Shown: positions 47,187 to 60,010, counted from the first letter of the stretch. The stretch: 64,000 nucleotides of DNA from Sympetrum striolatum (GCA_947579665.1 CANPUZ010000046.1:186001-250000), one strand, 5' to 3'. A program made the numbers and translations. Notes: generated from the letters alone by a model not told the origin.

Positions 47187-47635
47187 TCATCGATGCGAGA
47201 TAAGGTATCGGCGACCACATTCTCCGTACCCGCAACGTGTTGGATGTCCGTGGTGTGCTGACCTATAAAATCCAGGTAACACGTAGCTGAGCGGCTTGTG
47301 ATCTGTAAAGATAGAAAATACTCGGCCCTCGACCATATGTTTAAAGAATTTTATAGCTTCGTAAATCGCGAGCAATTCGCGATCGTATAATTGCGTTGGG
47401 CAGTGCTAAGTTTCTTGGAAAAGAAAGCTAGTGGTTGCCAGGAGTTTTCAATCCGCTGCTGCAATGCCACACCCATTGCGGTTTCCGAAGCGTCCGTAAA
47501 CATGGTCAGCGTCGCCCCGGATGGGAGCATTGTTGAGAAAACTTGCGCCGCAGATCCCAACACAAGGTCCGTACATTGTGCTTGTAATGTGGGAAGGGGG
47601 TATTTTAACTTACCGCCAAAGAGTGCCACAGCCAT
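47187..47635 (-). pseudogene. Gypsy-type RNase H domain (frameshifted)
   Basis: The first part reads LTMFTDASETAMGVALQQR and WQPLAFFSKKLSTAQRNY; the second, in another frame, reads LLAIYEAIKFFKHMVEGRVF then TDHKPLSY. These are the D-S-D catalytic neighbourhood and the DHK-L motif of gypsy RNase H. The frame changes near 47385. After PLSY the frame degrades, but a TDI-H-AG-EN-VAD-LSRI end is recognisable near 47200. Confidence 0.85.
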
Positions 47636-47650
47636 GTCAAATAGTAAAAC

Positions 47651-50600
47651 GTAATCCTGTTTCGATAATTAAACACATTAATGACTCTAGTTTAAGGTTT
47701 GAAGAGGCTTTGACCTGTTTGTTAGAACTAGGAATCATCGATTTACTATGTTTAAAATCAAATTTTAGGTATGATGCCATAAAGATAACCCAACAAAATG
47801 TACAGCTAACAGCAAAAAAAAGTTACCACCCCTGACCCACCAAGATATTCTAAGTCCAAATTTCGGGAGAAAAGAAAGATGGAGAACATGGTACGTTACG
47901 CTAGCTCGGCTCTCGCGTTTGGATGGAGAGTTTTCGTTATTTATATAAAAATCATTTACTACTATCCATTATCTGCCGCAACATTTGGTGTGTAAACGCG
48001 TACTATTGAATTTGACGACGATCGACTGGAATATAACTAAAGAAATGAATCGAATTGAATGCAGCAATCAAAGTCAATCTCACTTTAATTTTCGATAACA
48101 GATTATTAAATCATTTCCAAAGCAATACAAATGAATTTAACTGAATACAACATTCGGTATCAAATTAACTCACATTTCGTTTTTCGAAAATCGATCGTTT
48201 AAATCACTTCCAACGATTGATTATGTTCATCAATGTGAACGAAACCAGCAACTCTTCTCTTCTTCTTAATTTCAAATAGGCCAAAACGCAGGATTTCGGA
48301 TTCAACAATGGCATTTGTCGTCATGGGGACCGGTTGTTTATACTCACAAAACTTTTCGTATTCCGTAAAATTCTCGAAAATTCTATTCGGAAACAACAAT
48401 AAACGACCAAAATATGGTTTTCTATTCGCTTACTCTGCTATCGGTTCTTGTCTCAATCTCGTATGACTATTATTTTTAATTTAATTTTGCAAAAGAAATG
48501 AAGCATGCAGCGACAAAAATGAACTTTACTTGCATTTCTTACGGAAATGCTTTGACTCGTCTGTGATCGAAGCTAGGAAGAAGTGTCACCATATTTTACA
48601 ATATAAACACTTTCGTATATATATATTTGAATGCAATGTTCTATAAAAATTTCAAGTCAATCGACCAAGTGATTTTTGAGTTTTGCGGGCACAAACATAT
48701 GCAGGCTGAATTTTTACACATAAGATATGTGCATAATTCGGTGGATTATTATAATTTAATTTGATTGCTTTTACAACCCTTTCGTTTAACTTTCCCAATT
48801 GAAAAGCGTTCTATCATGAAGAGAAATAACTAAGGAATAAACACAAGGAAATAAAAGTTCCACATCTTCCACACAAAAAGTCGTGTTACTTTGACAAAGT
48901 TATTTATTTCCTTGTGCTTAGTTACCTATGGAGTTCCCCAAAGTTAAAGCTCATTCGATTGATTTAAATAAGGAATAATAATCTTTTCTAGATTACCATT
49001 TCCCCTTACTCTCGTGACTCCTATAGATTATATAATCCAAGAATTTGTAAAATTAAATTATCGTTATAACAACACTGTAGCAAATTCTCACAATTAGCTT
49101 TGACGTTTACTAGCACCATGTTCAACATTTACATAAATACGCGATCCTCCATATGGCGTGTGCCTTGAAAAAGAAGAAAGAATGAGAGGGAACAAAAGTG
49201 TGTGTGCAGGTGAAAGGGTAGAATTCTTGGAAAACTGTTAAACAGGACAAAACAAAATAGGTGGGGGAGAAGGATAAAATAAGCCCTTAGTTGCCAAAGG
49301 GGAATAGAAAGGAAAAACTTTCTCGTTGGGAGAGGAGGACGGGTTGCAATTTGCTCGATTCATTTTGATTTTATCTAAAATAATGTGTCCACTAGCCTTC
49401 TCTGAGATATGTATAATTTTTAGCTCGCAATTAGAAGAATGACTCGAAGAAATACATCTCTCATAAAGTGGGACTGTAGAGCATCAGATTAGAAATGTTG
49501 TATGTTCTTCAGCCTATAACCTACGAAATCTCACTGTTTATCTGATGTGGATTGAATGAAAATAATCATAAATCGCTTGATGAAACTACCGTCCTAAAAA
49601 TTTGATCCATGGATTCCTTATCGTTTCAGAGTAACGGGCTTACAGTGAATACTGTAGTAAAAGGCAAGCGGTAGACGTCCTTTTGGTAAAATTCTCGAAA
49701 TTTTATTTCTCAAAAGTTACTTCTCTCATTTTTTTTAGCTATTTACTGATCCACCAATCGACTCCGAAGAGTATTACAATTTGTTTATTTCGAAGTTCTC
49801 AGTATTTTAAGAAGACCATCTTTTATTTCATCAGTTACGAAAAATGATAAGACCCCTATCCGTGAAATTGTGACTTTTGCATGACAATGTTAATCGACGT
49901 CTAACCAAATTTAAGACTTAGCTAGAGTATGACTTATTAGTACTCGACGCAGGATGGGCAAGTTATTGCGTGTGTGTTACAATAATGGCTATTATAGTTG
50001 TGTTTAAATAGTATTTAAATGACATCTTTATTTTGTATTTTATAAACCAGATGAGATCGACTGCCAAATTTTATAAGTGAATCAAGATGAGTTTAACGTT
50101 TTGGCTATCATCAACACTGAGAGAAAAAATGTATTCACTTTCTCTTGGTGGTTTTTTTATATTAATTTTTAAGGTTCTTAAAATCTACGAAACTAATAAC
50201 TGTATTTAACATTTAATGGGATAAAAGGATTGAAAACACTATACATTCAATGATAGTAATGAAAAAGAACCAAAGGAACGCTAGTTTACGCAAATAGCTA
50301 TTTCTTAAATTTTCCCGTTCTGTTGTTGATTGATTTCTAAGGGTATCTTGAAGGTTTATGAAAATCATTGGTTAGAAGAAAAAGCCTGAAGAGATGAATG
50401 TAAATATTGAGAACGTAATTTTGGAATTAGAATGCTCCGAAGCTTAAATTTCTTCGGGAGTGATCTTTCTACGGTTAATATATGCTTAATTCTACTCCTG
50501 AAAGCATAGACGGTCCGAGACATGGGCAGTCTGGGAGACCGTCGAGAGCATTTGTGGGCTCTTCTCAGATCCCTTGAAGATTCTCAATGATAAAATTATA

Positions 50601-53590
50601 CTCGTATAGCTTAGGTAATTTTAACGATTACACCCGGTCACAATATTTAGGTAAACTTTTTTATCCATTAAGGGGAACTAGTTCTAAACGTCTGCCTGCC
50701 CAGAATGTCAATAATCTTCAGATTACCCCCTCCCAATGATTGGAATCAATTTCCTTCGCAATGGATGCAGCTTTCTTTGGTCCTAGTTCTCTGAGTAATT
50801 TCCTTTAATTCAAATTGATTGAAGAAGCCGTTACTTGGTGAAACTGCGTTATGTAAGAAATTGAAAAATCTTTTTCCTTAGTTATTTCCACCATTCCTTA
50901 TAGTCGTTGAGCTATGACTATATTTTTATGGAAATTATATTTAGGAAAACTGCTAAATCAGGCGTAATCCATCTGAGTTGCCCTTACATCGGTAAATGCT
51001 GTTTAATAATTAAAATTTAGCCTTCGTATTTTACCCTTTCTTTTTTTAATGAGAGGCCAGTTTAGTCCATCAGCGATTACTGAATAAAGCACAAGAAATA
51101 CTGACATCTCGTACTTATTATCTATGATTACTCTTAAATAAGATGGGCAAAGCTTCCTTTCTTGGGAAATATGTCAGGAGAATCTGAATACTGCTGAATC
51201 TTAATGCTGGTTTCCAAGCCTCACCTATTCTTCCTTAAAACTTCTTGGTTTAAAGATAAGGAACACATTTACGATATCTTGAAGGTGCAGAAATTTAAAT
51301 GTGTGAATAGCTCGACATTTGTGTGGGATCAACTGGCGGAAGATCTAATTGTATGCATGAATGTATGCACATGGTATGCATATTCTTATATGCCTACATG
51401 ATTATATCCTACCCTATGCCAATAATTTTCGAAGCAAAATAAATTTACATTGATAATAAATAATTTCGACTATGATAGGTCTATTGTTAATGGTTTATGA
51501 ATTTTGGATGCAAATGAACGTTCTAGAAGTAAGTTCACATAAAACCTAATTCAGTATGTTAGGAAAATGAAACTTGCAAACTGCCACAAAAATCGGAACT
51601 TTTTCGAATCGTTGATCTAATTTACATTCCCTCTGGCTGAAGCATTGAAAACATATTTTTCCGGTCACCCTCTAACCTGCATTATTTTGTCTTTAAATGG
51701 CTTGAATCGTTTTCTCAATCTTATAAATAGCCAACATTCCAGGATCTCTGCACATCACTTCTGAGCCTGTTTACCACATTATCTTCATATTTTTTAGATG
51801 TATGCCTTAGAGTTGAAGAGAATAAACATTCTTTTCTTAGTAAGCATAAAATATTCCGTATTCCCATTGTTTATTTTCCTATCATCGTCACCATGAAGTA
51901 ACCCATTCATATTCCTTCTTGGACGAACTTTTCTTTATATCACCATCCATGACGAAGAATGGCATTTTCAGGCAATTCTCTCTCTCATACAAAACCCTTA
52001 AACTATGCCTCGAAAATTAGAGGCACTGAAGACGGAAGTAACCTGTGACCGCTTCATTGAAGACCCTTTCTCTTTCCTCTCTCACCCCCATAGAGAAGCT
52101 CCCTTTGTTTTCTTGAGAAGGAAGGTATGCATGCTACCGATTAACCGTTATGTAGACAAAAACATTAAAAGCGGACGTAGCACCAAAAGGTGGGCTTGCC
52201 ACAGAGATCCTTAGCAATAGATTTAAATATATTTTTCATGCATGAGCGTTTACGTGCGAATATTTAGAGTGGAGTTGTAACAGCCTAAAGCTGTTGGCTC
52301 AAAGCTATTTTCTATGTTGAAACTCTTAATCGTTTTAGCATTTTAAAATTTTTGACCGAAGTTTAAATAAAGGAATTCAATATTTACAAGTATATTATTC
52401 AATTCTTTTTGCACTTTGCTCGACTCTGCACGACTAGTCCTTCTAACTTCATTACCCAAAAGAATGTCTCGCGCGTAAAATATAAAGCTGTTTGTTAAGA
52501 GACTACAGGTTAGATAGCAGTGAGTCCAAAATGATAGGAGCCCTCCGCTGGGTATCTTTTAAGAATATAACTATGTAAAGACAATAATTAATAGAGATAT
52601 TCCTTAGCTGTGATTTACATGACGAAATACGCGACGACATGATCCCTATTCTCAACGATCGTTATTTTCACAGCCAGATGGTGAAAATATTACCGTGAGA
52701 TGATAGCGAGGACAGATGGTTTATATTGTTATCATCTTACGTATCGTATAAGGTGCGTAAATTTGTAAATTATTTAGATAGTTGAGTGTTTCACATTCGC
52801 TGCAATAAGCCTTATGGGGGCTCGCGGATAGTCAATTTAAATGTATTTTTTACTTAACTATTTTTCACAAATCTGCAACACCATTATTATATTTATAATA
52901 TACGTTTTTTTCTTATCTTTCCTACTTCCGTTGACCTGATTTACAGTAGTTCATATTCTCTTAATTATCGTATCATAATGAAGCATAATCTTTGCGAAAA
53001 CGATCATCCTGCGGGCATGTGGAGCATTAACTGAAATAACCGGTTTCATTATAAATCTGCATTGATGGAAAATGTTATGTATTATATATGTTAGGACGAA
53101 CTATGAGCAGCCAAAGTAATTCTTGAACAATATTTTAAGAAGAAGAGCGAATTACGCTTGATATTCAAGCCGATTTAACGAAATACGAATTTAATTATTT
53201 CATAATACAATACTGCTTCTACCGCAGCAAAAGCAATGACTTTTAGCGAGTATTAATAAAATATATATCATCACAAAAGCCTTCAAAACGTGCCAGGCAT
53301 AAAGAGGAAGACGAAAAGCGCGCTCAAAACAGAGAATCTGAAAGACTCGCCCTTCTCGAGTTATGCTGGTAGCATCTTAGGTGGTAACTTTTTTATGCTG
53401 TTAGCTGTACGTAGTAAATAGCTGATGCACTGAAAAAGTTTTTAGGATACGTGACAAAAACTTTTTTATTACGAGATTTTTTTTTAAATTACCATCAAAG
53501 ATTTTGTCAAAGTTCGGAATTTTGAGAATTTAAGAATTTGAAATTTTATTTTGGCTAAACGGTAAGAGTAAGGGTAAAAGCTATTCTCTT
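47651..53590. other. Mostly unassigned; possible long TIR pair
   Basis: GTACAGCTAACAGCA..AAGTTACCACC (47803-47833) is inverted at about 53383-53412. Between them I assign no gene. The minus ORF 48199-48399 (below) is the only coding-like stretch. A small inverted pair with ACAAGGAAATAA lies at 48842-48918. Confidence 0.35.
48199..48399 (-). CDS. Unassigned coding-like ORF
   Basis: A 66-codon frame reads LFPNRIFENFTEYEKFCEYK and later FGLFEIKKKRRVAGFVHIDE. Composition is balanced and not repeat-like, but there is no homology I know, no splice sites and no neighbours. It starts at a TTG. It could be a transposon fragment. Confidence 0.15.
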   Translation of the reverse strand: MLFPNRIFENFTEYEKFCEYKQPVPMTTNAIVESEILRFGLFEIKKKRRVAGFVHIDEHNQSLEVI

Positions 53591-53833
53591 GTCAGTTACA
53601 ACAACTATACAGCATTTTCAGAAAAAGAATTCAACAATACATCTCAAATACTTACGTCACCATGACCACAAATGTCTGGAAAGTCATGGTTTTCTCAGAA
53701 AATATGAAAAAAATTCGTAACTCGAAAACAAAAGAAGATCGGACACCAAAATGAATTGCAAACCTGTTGCCCAGGTGATGCTCTACCTCTGTGTTTTGTT
53801 TGGTCCATGACTTTCGGGACACCCTGTATAGTT
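53591..53833 (-). mobile_element. Arthropod-type repeat, TACAGGGTGTCCC end
   Basis: On the minus strand it begins TATACAGGGTGTCCCGAAAG (rc of about 53814-53833) and contains TTTTCGAGTTACGAATTTTT. A start TACAGGGTGTCCC followed by a TTTCGAGxTA phrase is widespread in arthropod repeats of uncertain class. The far boundary is a guess. Confidence 0.45.
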
Positions 53834-54342
53834 AGTCCTATAATGACTCTATTAACACAGACCTTTGTTCCTTGTGTTATAAATAGTTGTGCAGAGAGGA
53901 ATAAATTTTAGTAACTCAGAACAAGATAAGTAATTGTTTAATAATTTATGTAAGAAAAGTAGATCTAAATTCTGCAGTCTAGAAGAGAATGTCTTTAAAC
54001 CCAGTTCTCTATACATGTCATCGAAGGAAATATTGTTTATATCAAAGCCTAATTTTCTTAAATAAATTCTGACAAAGCGCCTTTATATGTACAGTAGTTT
54101 ACCAAAACATTTATTAGTCTATATTTATAGTTATCTTTTTATCTTCAATTATTATGTACAAATAAATCTATATTGTTTGCATAAGCAATAAATTGTTACA
54201 GAAACTGTTTATTACAGCACAGGAAGTTTCAACTTTTTGGAAATGATTTATACTTTTAACCATAATTCTTTCCAAGCTTTACATTTCAAATAAAGTTAAA
54301 ACAGAAGCATTTTTATATTTTACAATTTTTTGTAAAAGTGTC
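53834..54342. other. No gene seen
   Basis: AT-rich; possibly the 3' part of the LINE remnant that follows on the minus strand. Confidence 0.35.
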
Positions 54343-54745
54343 AGTTCAATAACTCTTAATTCATTCATTATACCAAAATATATTTTTAAAAACCATTTAT
54401 CAATATCAAAAAAAAATTTAGAATGCTATGTATATGACAATGCATGATTCAGGACAATATGTTTTCGAAGAAGAGGTTCTACAAAAAAAATACTCCACCT
54501 GTTTTAGGGGATATTTTATTGTTTTATTAATTACTTGTAGATTTTCTAAGTTGTTGCTCTCCTATTCTGAAAACAATGGAAAACAACTATGGGATGCATG
54601 AAAAATATGTAAGAGAATATGTTCTACCACTATATGAATAATGATCTCCAGAGATGTGAAAAAAAATTTTAAATGATGCAGAATCAAATCTGTCTCATTC
54701 AGAAACTGTTCTTTATAAGACAAGGAGTGCGTTTATCTATAATAT
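54343..54745. repeat. Direct repeat A (~400 bp), first copy
   Basis: Nearly identical to 55669-56065, starting AGTTCAATAACTCTTAATTC, for about 320 bp; the last 70-80 bp are weaker but still align (CTTTATAAGACAAG). Offset about 1,326 bp. Confidence 0.85.
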
Positions 54746-55449
54746 TAGTAAAAAGAGTTTTCTAAGTAGTGGTACAATTGGTAGACATATAAGCATTTAT
54801 TTTGTTGAGAGGAATATTAGTTGCTGTGTCTGTGGCAAATCATAAAAGCTGCATATACTAAGAAGACTTAACCAGCTTAGGAACCTGAGAGATGGAAAGA
54901 TTGAAAGCAAGAACAAGCTCAATTTTTTTAAAAGATGCAAACAGAGTTTTTGTAACATTGGTAATCCTTTTAAATACTTAAGAACTAACTCAGAAGAGAA
55001 GCCCTCCAGGATTGAAGTTTGTCATTCAATGTTTTAATCAAAAAGGTAATCACTAAAAGCATATAACAACACTTTGATCATGGTCTTCTTCCTTCAAACA
55101 TTGTGGTCATAAATTCAATTGAAGGAAGCTATGGATATAAATTAAAACATTTCAGGATGAATTATAATTTTAAAGCTTTAATAGAAATTTAGCTTTTATA
55201 TTATTTTATCATTGCTTACAATATAAATAAATAACAGATTCTTCTCAGAATTTAATTTATTTGGATCATAGTTTGCAGAGGTCTTATAGACAAAGTGGTC
55301 TTTAATTATTCTTATTTTTTTAAAATTACATACTACTGAAATTTGAGATGTTAAATGAATTTTTGGACAATATTTAGCATGTTAGAACAAAAATATATGA
55401 TCCTTGTTTTTTCTCTAAACTCTATTCCATTGTAAGCAATCGATTTACT

Positions 55450-55640
55450 CAGAAAGTCCAAATATTCTTCTACTTTATCTCAATTTATAATTTAGGATTT
55501 TCCTTCATAATGCAAAGCAATGTCGTCAGCAAAGGCCATTGCATTCCCTTTGAAATCATGCTTACACAGGTTAGTGATATATAACAGAAATAACATAGAT
55601 CCCTGTGGTAGTCCAGTTTCTATAAGTTTATAATAACTAA
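55450..55640 (-). pseudogene. LINE reverse transcriptase palm fragment
   Basis: The minus strand reads IETGLPQGSMLFLLYITNLC (GLPQGS at 55614-55598) and then NAMAFADDIALHYEGKS (FADD at 55533-55522). GxPQGS and the catalytic FADD are hallmarks of non-LTR reverse transcriptase; the usual GPLLFL spacing is shortened by a small deletion. A stop follows GKS. The fragment lies between the two copies of direct repeat A. Confidence 0.8.
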
Positions 55641-55668
55641 AACTATTTCCTAGTTTCCTAACTATGTT

Positions 55669-56065
55669 AGTTCAATAACTCTTAATTCATCTCATTATAC
55701 CAAAATATATTTTTAAAAACCATTTATCGATATCAAAAAAAAATTTAGAATGCTATGTATATGACAATGCATGATATGTTTTCGAAGAAGAGGTTCTACA
55801 AAAAAATACTCCTCCAGTTTTAGGGGATATTTTATTGTTTTATTAATTACTTGTAGATTTTCTAAGTTGTTGCTCCCCTATTCTTAAAACAATGGAAAAC
55901 AACTATGGGATGCATGAAAAATATGTAAGAGACAATGTTCTACCACTATATGAATAATGATCTCCAGAGATGTGAAAAACAATTTTCTATGATAAAAAAT
56001 CAATGCTGTTTCATTCAAAAACTCCTCTTTATAAGACAAGAAGTGAGTTTATCTGTATTAATTTA
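55669..56065. repeat. Direct repeat A (~400 bp), second copy
   Basis: See 54343-54745. The main difference is a missing GATTCAGGACAA stretch near 55770. Confidence 0.85.
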
Positions 56066-57838
56066 TCGTATTAATTTGCAAAATACAAGGTAACATTGGA
56101 AATTTAACAAGTCTTCATAAGCCCTTTCTTTTAATTATACATGGTAGCTATGAATTCTCTTTTCAGCTGAATGATGCATTCTTAACAATAATACTTTTCG
56201 ATCACACATCAAATTTCCCTACAGACAAACAAACAAACGTTTTCATACTCCCTTACTTTTAATTAAACAGCTACCCACATAGCCGAAACACATCTCAGAG
56301 TAATCTCGAATGCCTAACAAGATGTCTTAGAGATGCCTCAGTGACCTTTCGTGACACCTCCAAGGTAATTGAAAACACGATGAATATTAATAAAAAGAAA
56401 CCTTTCTAAATCAATTATCAGCTGAATTAATATTAATAATACTCGATCTATCATTTCACACACATCTCATTCCATCACTCTCTTCAGCAGGAAAACAGGG
56501 TAAAAACAGGAAATTGGACTATCGTATTTTTTTGTTTATTAACACAAATACATATTCAAGAAAAATTGTCACAAATCACGCGAGCTGTCAAACGTCACGA
56601 AAACAACTAAATTCAGAAATTTATAGAGTTATATACATACTATTTTATAGTATAACACGAATACGCATATTGAAACTCCAAACGTTGTCACTATTCACAC
56701 AAACAGCACTAAAATTGTTAAATCACACGATTTATACACAAATTCGATTGTCAAACATTGGCATCTATATCTTATTCCTTATTGATATGAAAAAATCTCA
56801 GATTTCCCTAAGGAAATTACACAATCATAAGTTAAGCAATACTTGGCTAAAGACATCAACCGAGGGATGATAAGTCATGCCTCAGTTAATAGGAAGTTAA
56901 TGGGAATTATGTTCTACCATTTCTATTACGGATACCTTATCTTCCTGCGATTAAATTTCATCTTCTACAATCCAAGCATTCTTTATTTTTTATTTACCAT
57001 ATATTCTAATGTACAGTCGTTTGCATAAGTCTGTGGGCATGTCCTGTCGCTACTCTAGCGGCCAAAGAGTGCACTTAAAATTCATGCTGGTACTGCGTAA
57101 TTTGCAGGAGGGAAGGAAAACAGAGGTGGGGGTAAATGATTTGGAACTTACGGCGAGTAAGGGGAAATTACGGGTGACTTTGGAATTTCTGGGAACCGCA
57201 CTCGAATAGACACAGCGCCTCAAACCATTGGAAAGAACGGGACAATTTAATTCTTTTGGTCTGCGACAGAAAATTCGCTGAAAAGAAAGGTTTTTCTATT
57301 TTAGCTAGAAGAGCAAGGTTGAGGCAATTACGAGGGACTTAAGCCTTCTAGCATATTAAATGTGAGCGTTAATGCAGATATTTTCGCTTCTTAAGCTGCT
57401 TTCAGGTTAAATATTCATCTAAAATGTAGCGGAATAATATTTTTCTGTTCCTTTGATTTAGGCTTCATAATTTTGTCATATAAATGCTTTTCTATGAAAT
57501 ATTACCATGCTTAAATAGACAATAGAAATATCTCAACAACGAACATATATTTTTTTATTTCCTACCCCAATTTAATCGATAACTTTTCCGGAGAATTTCA
57601 TTGGAAATATATTAATTTTGTTGAAGTCATTCGCTCTGTTATTTTAATGAATTTATCCTGAATTGCTTGATTCTTAAAAGATACTAATTTTATTATTAGT
57701 TTATGGTGGTTATTTAGGATTTCAGCGTTGTGACTGGCAAATAGCCCCATTATATTATTATATCCTCGATGAATAAGGGATCTTTCATTCCCAATGAATA
57801 TCGGAATGAATGAAATACGGAAGATTTCCTTGAGTAAT
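56066..57838. other. No gene seen
   Basis: ORFs at 56514-57209 have no recognised content. Confidence 0.4.
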
Positions 57839-58099
57839 TTAATATTCGGTGATATCTCCGTCAACCTCTATTGCGCTCTGCAGTCGCCGTCCCATTGAAT
57901 CAACCAGGTTTTTGAATAAACCTGGACGCCGCTGAAGAGAGGTCCAGATATCCCTGATGTGCTGCTCCAGAGACGCAGGACTGCGCTGGCTATCTGCCGT
58001 CCACTCTTGCATGATAATTCCCCATAAATTTTCAATGGACAAAAAACACTTCTTCGCCTTCTGTGACGATTTTGTTGGCGTATGGCAGAAGATTATCAT
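57839..58099 (-). pseudogene. Tc1/mariner transposase C-terminal fragment
   Basis: The peptide has SIENLWGIIMQEW, then LEQHIRDIWTSL, LFKNLVDSMGRRLQSAIEVD and GDITEY. The P-I-ENLWG block holds the third catalytic acidic residue of the DDE transposase (here S for P), and the LV-SMP-R---I--NGG-T-Y end is the family's C-terminus. The N-terminal domains and first two catalytic Asp are absent on this strand. A separate N-terminal piece lies on the opposite strand at 58890-59175. Confidence 0.8.
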
Positions 58100-58889
58100 C
58101 CAATAAATTGCAATAATCCCTCGCCGTCATTCCTGAGGTGCTTTCACAAGGGGCCCGGGTCCAGCTGCAGTCAGTTTGTCTCTTTTCTTTCCTTTAAAAG
58201 TTTTCTCTATCATTTCCGTCAGGAAAATGAAAAAGAATTCATGTGAGTGAACACACCTTGGCCTCACTTATTTCATGACTCTACATCATTCTATATAAAT
58301 CACTCAATCTCACCGTCACTCGCTGGTTAATGTAGTCTTCTTCAAACTATCTTTCTCCTCACTTCTCTCTCCTGTACAAAGGATTCTTGAAAAAGACCTT
58401 AATTGTCCATTATATGTAACTTGCCGTCATATACCACTCAGTCAAGGCAATGCAATTGAAGGCAATGTTTCATGAAATGAGGATATTAAGGAAGAATCAA
58501 TCAACGTCTGTTGCCCATTCAGTGCTAGATAAATCTTTTGAGAATACGAGTAAAAGTTACTTGCATACTGTGAGCTGATTAGAGTTAAATTTCCTCTCAT
58601 TCCCCAAAATGTTTCCTCATTCGTACTTACAGCATTCTATCCGTCGAATCACAACGGAACAAAGGTCTGAGACTGAGACCTTTGTTACATTTAGCTTTAT
58701 AAGTATCGAAATAAGAGAGTTTAAACTATATTGACTACCTTGTTATCGGCTTTTGGGTCATATGAATAAGAGATATCCGAACTACTTATCATTTGTATAA
58801 CACTGTAATAGGATATTGAATAAATAAGTTATATGCTTGCAGTTCGTAATCACCAGCTTTTGGAGATGGATTGAACTCCACTTTCTGAG
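58100..58889. other. No gene seen
   Basis: AT-rich interval between the two transposase pieces. Confidence 0.4.
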
Positions 58890-59175
58890 ATTTCATCAGC
58901 AGTTAGGGGAGAGATTGTGGGGTCATTGGCTGCTGGACGCTCCGTTTCGGAAGTGGCAGTTCGGAGTGCATCGAAATACCGTCTAAAGATGGATCAATCC
59001 CAGCAATGATGATGATAATACCTTAAGTAGTAGACCACGTGCGGGCCGGCCTAGATGCACGTCAGAACAGCAGGACACGATCATTCGGGAATGTGTACCT
59101 GAGAATCCTCTCACAAGGTGCGGATTGGCTTCAGTTAAGAGAGAATTGCGTTCGGATTACAGCAACTGTGACCAA
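58890..59175 (+). pseudogene. Tc1-like transposase N-terminal (HTH) fragment
   Basis: The first part reads ISSAVRGEIVGSLAAGRSVS then EVAVRSASKYRLKM, the paired-type helix-turn-helix (R--IV-L---G-S---VA). After a TGA and a small loss it resumes SRPRAGRPRCTSEQQDTIIR then ECVPENPLTRCGLASVKREL; GRPR is the linker motif of Tc1 transposases. The catalytic domain is absent. The 28-bp array starts directly after it. Confidence 0.75.
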
Positions 59176-59290
59176 GCATGACGGCAGTACGATCCATGAC
59201 TAAAAAATGTGGCAGTACCATCCATGAGCCTAGAAGGCGGTCGTACCATCCATGAGCCTAAAAGGCAGCGGTACCATCCATGAGCCAAGT
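59176..59290 (+). repeat. 28-bp tandem repeat, four units
   Basis: ATCCATGA occurs at 59192, 59220, 59248 and 59276, each in a GGCAGTACCATCCATGAGCC-like unit. Confidence 0.9.
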
Positions 59291-59518
59291 TTAATGAGTT
59301 GCTTTGACTGCACCTTGCTATATTTAGACTCCTAAACATTGGCAAACATTAGCACCAATGTGGACTGACAAGATTTCTCAGATATTTGCACATTGTTTAC
59401 CCTTAATCACCTTCAAACAAAACCCTGACATATACTTTCTGATATATTTTATTATATAAACTCTACAACACCCAGCCAAAACCCCGAGGTTTATTAGAAT
59501 AAATACATTAATACTTTT

Positions 59519-60010
59519 TGGGGACTTCAACAGCTGTAAGAAGAGACTTGAATGCCTGCAATTATGAGCTATTGTCCCCTATTTTTCACTATTAAACCAA
59601 ATGAAAGAGCAGAGCTTTTTGCAACTGTTGGTAGATTTAACTTTAGATAACGCTAGCAGAATTTATGAAACTACAGACAGAAGGGGTCTATTACTTTAAG
59701 ATTCTTCCACCAATGTGATGGTATACATCTTGCAGGGGATTTAAGGCCTTTAATATTGGGAAATATGTAGAAAAAGTGATTGCGGATAAATATAAAAGGA
59801 AGTAAAACAATGATTATGAAGCCCTACTACTATAGCTACTTCTATTACTCTATAACAGAAATGAAACATGAACATGAATTTTGGATATCAAAACTGTTAC
59901 AGTGACCAAACAAGAAGAACCTATTAAACAAGAAAGCCTTATAGAACATTTGATGAAGTATTGATTGATGAATCAGAAATCCTTTCTATGAAAGTCTGAA
60001 AATTATCACC
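59519..60010 (+). pseudogene. Possible LINE endonuclease fragment
   Basis: GDFNSCKKRLE at about 59521 has the GDFN motif of APE-type LINE endonucleases. It is followed in broken frames by FLQLLVDLTLDNASRIYETT and DSSTNVMV, like the NxFxQLL-xxLxxxxxxPTR-SxxDxxxTN region. Short and broken, so moderate to low confidence. Confidence 0.4.

Larger units (their letters stand above)
44593..47650 (-). mobile_element. Decayed gypsy-like LTR retrotransposon, 5' truncated
   Basis: Read on the minus strand: RNase H (47635-47187), H2C2 zinc-finger region (47122-46937), integrase core start (about 46935-46735), a second LTR element inserted, integrase C-terminal part (45462-44995), a purine tract and one LTR (44868-44593). 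Reverse transcriptase, protease, gag and the other LTR are missing; homology stops near 47650. Frameshifts and stops occur in each domain. The order RNase H then integrase is that of Ty3/gypsy elements. Confidence 0.8.

Noticed and set aside
52005..52214. 69-codon plus-strand ORF with a possible GTATGC donor
   Set aside because: No acceptor, no homology, and weak donor.
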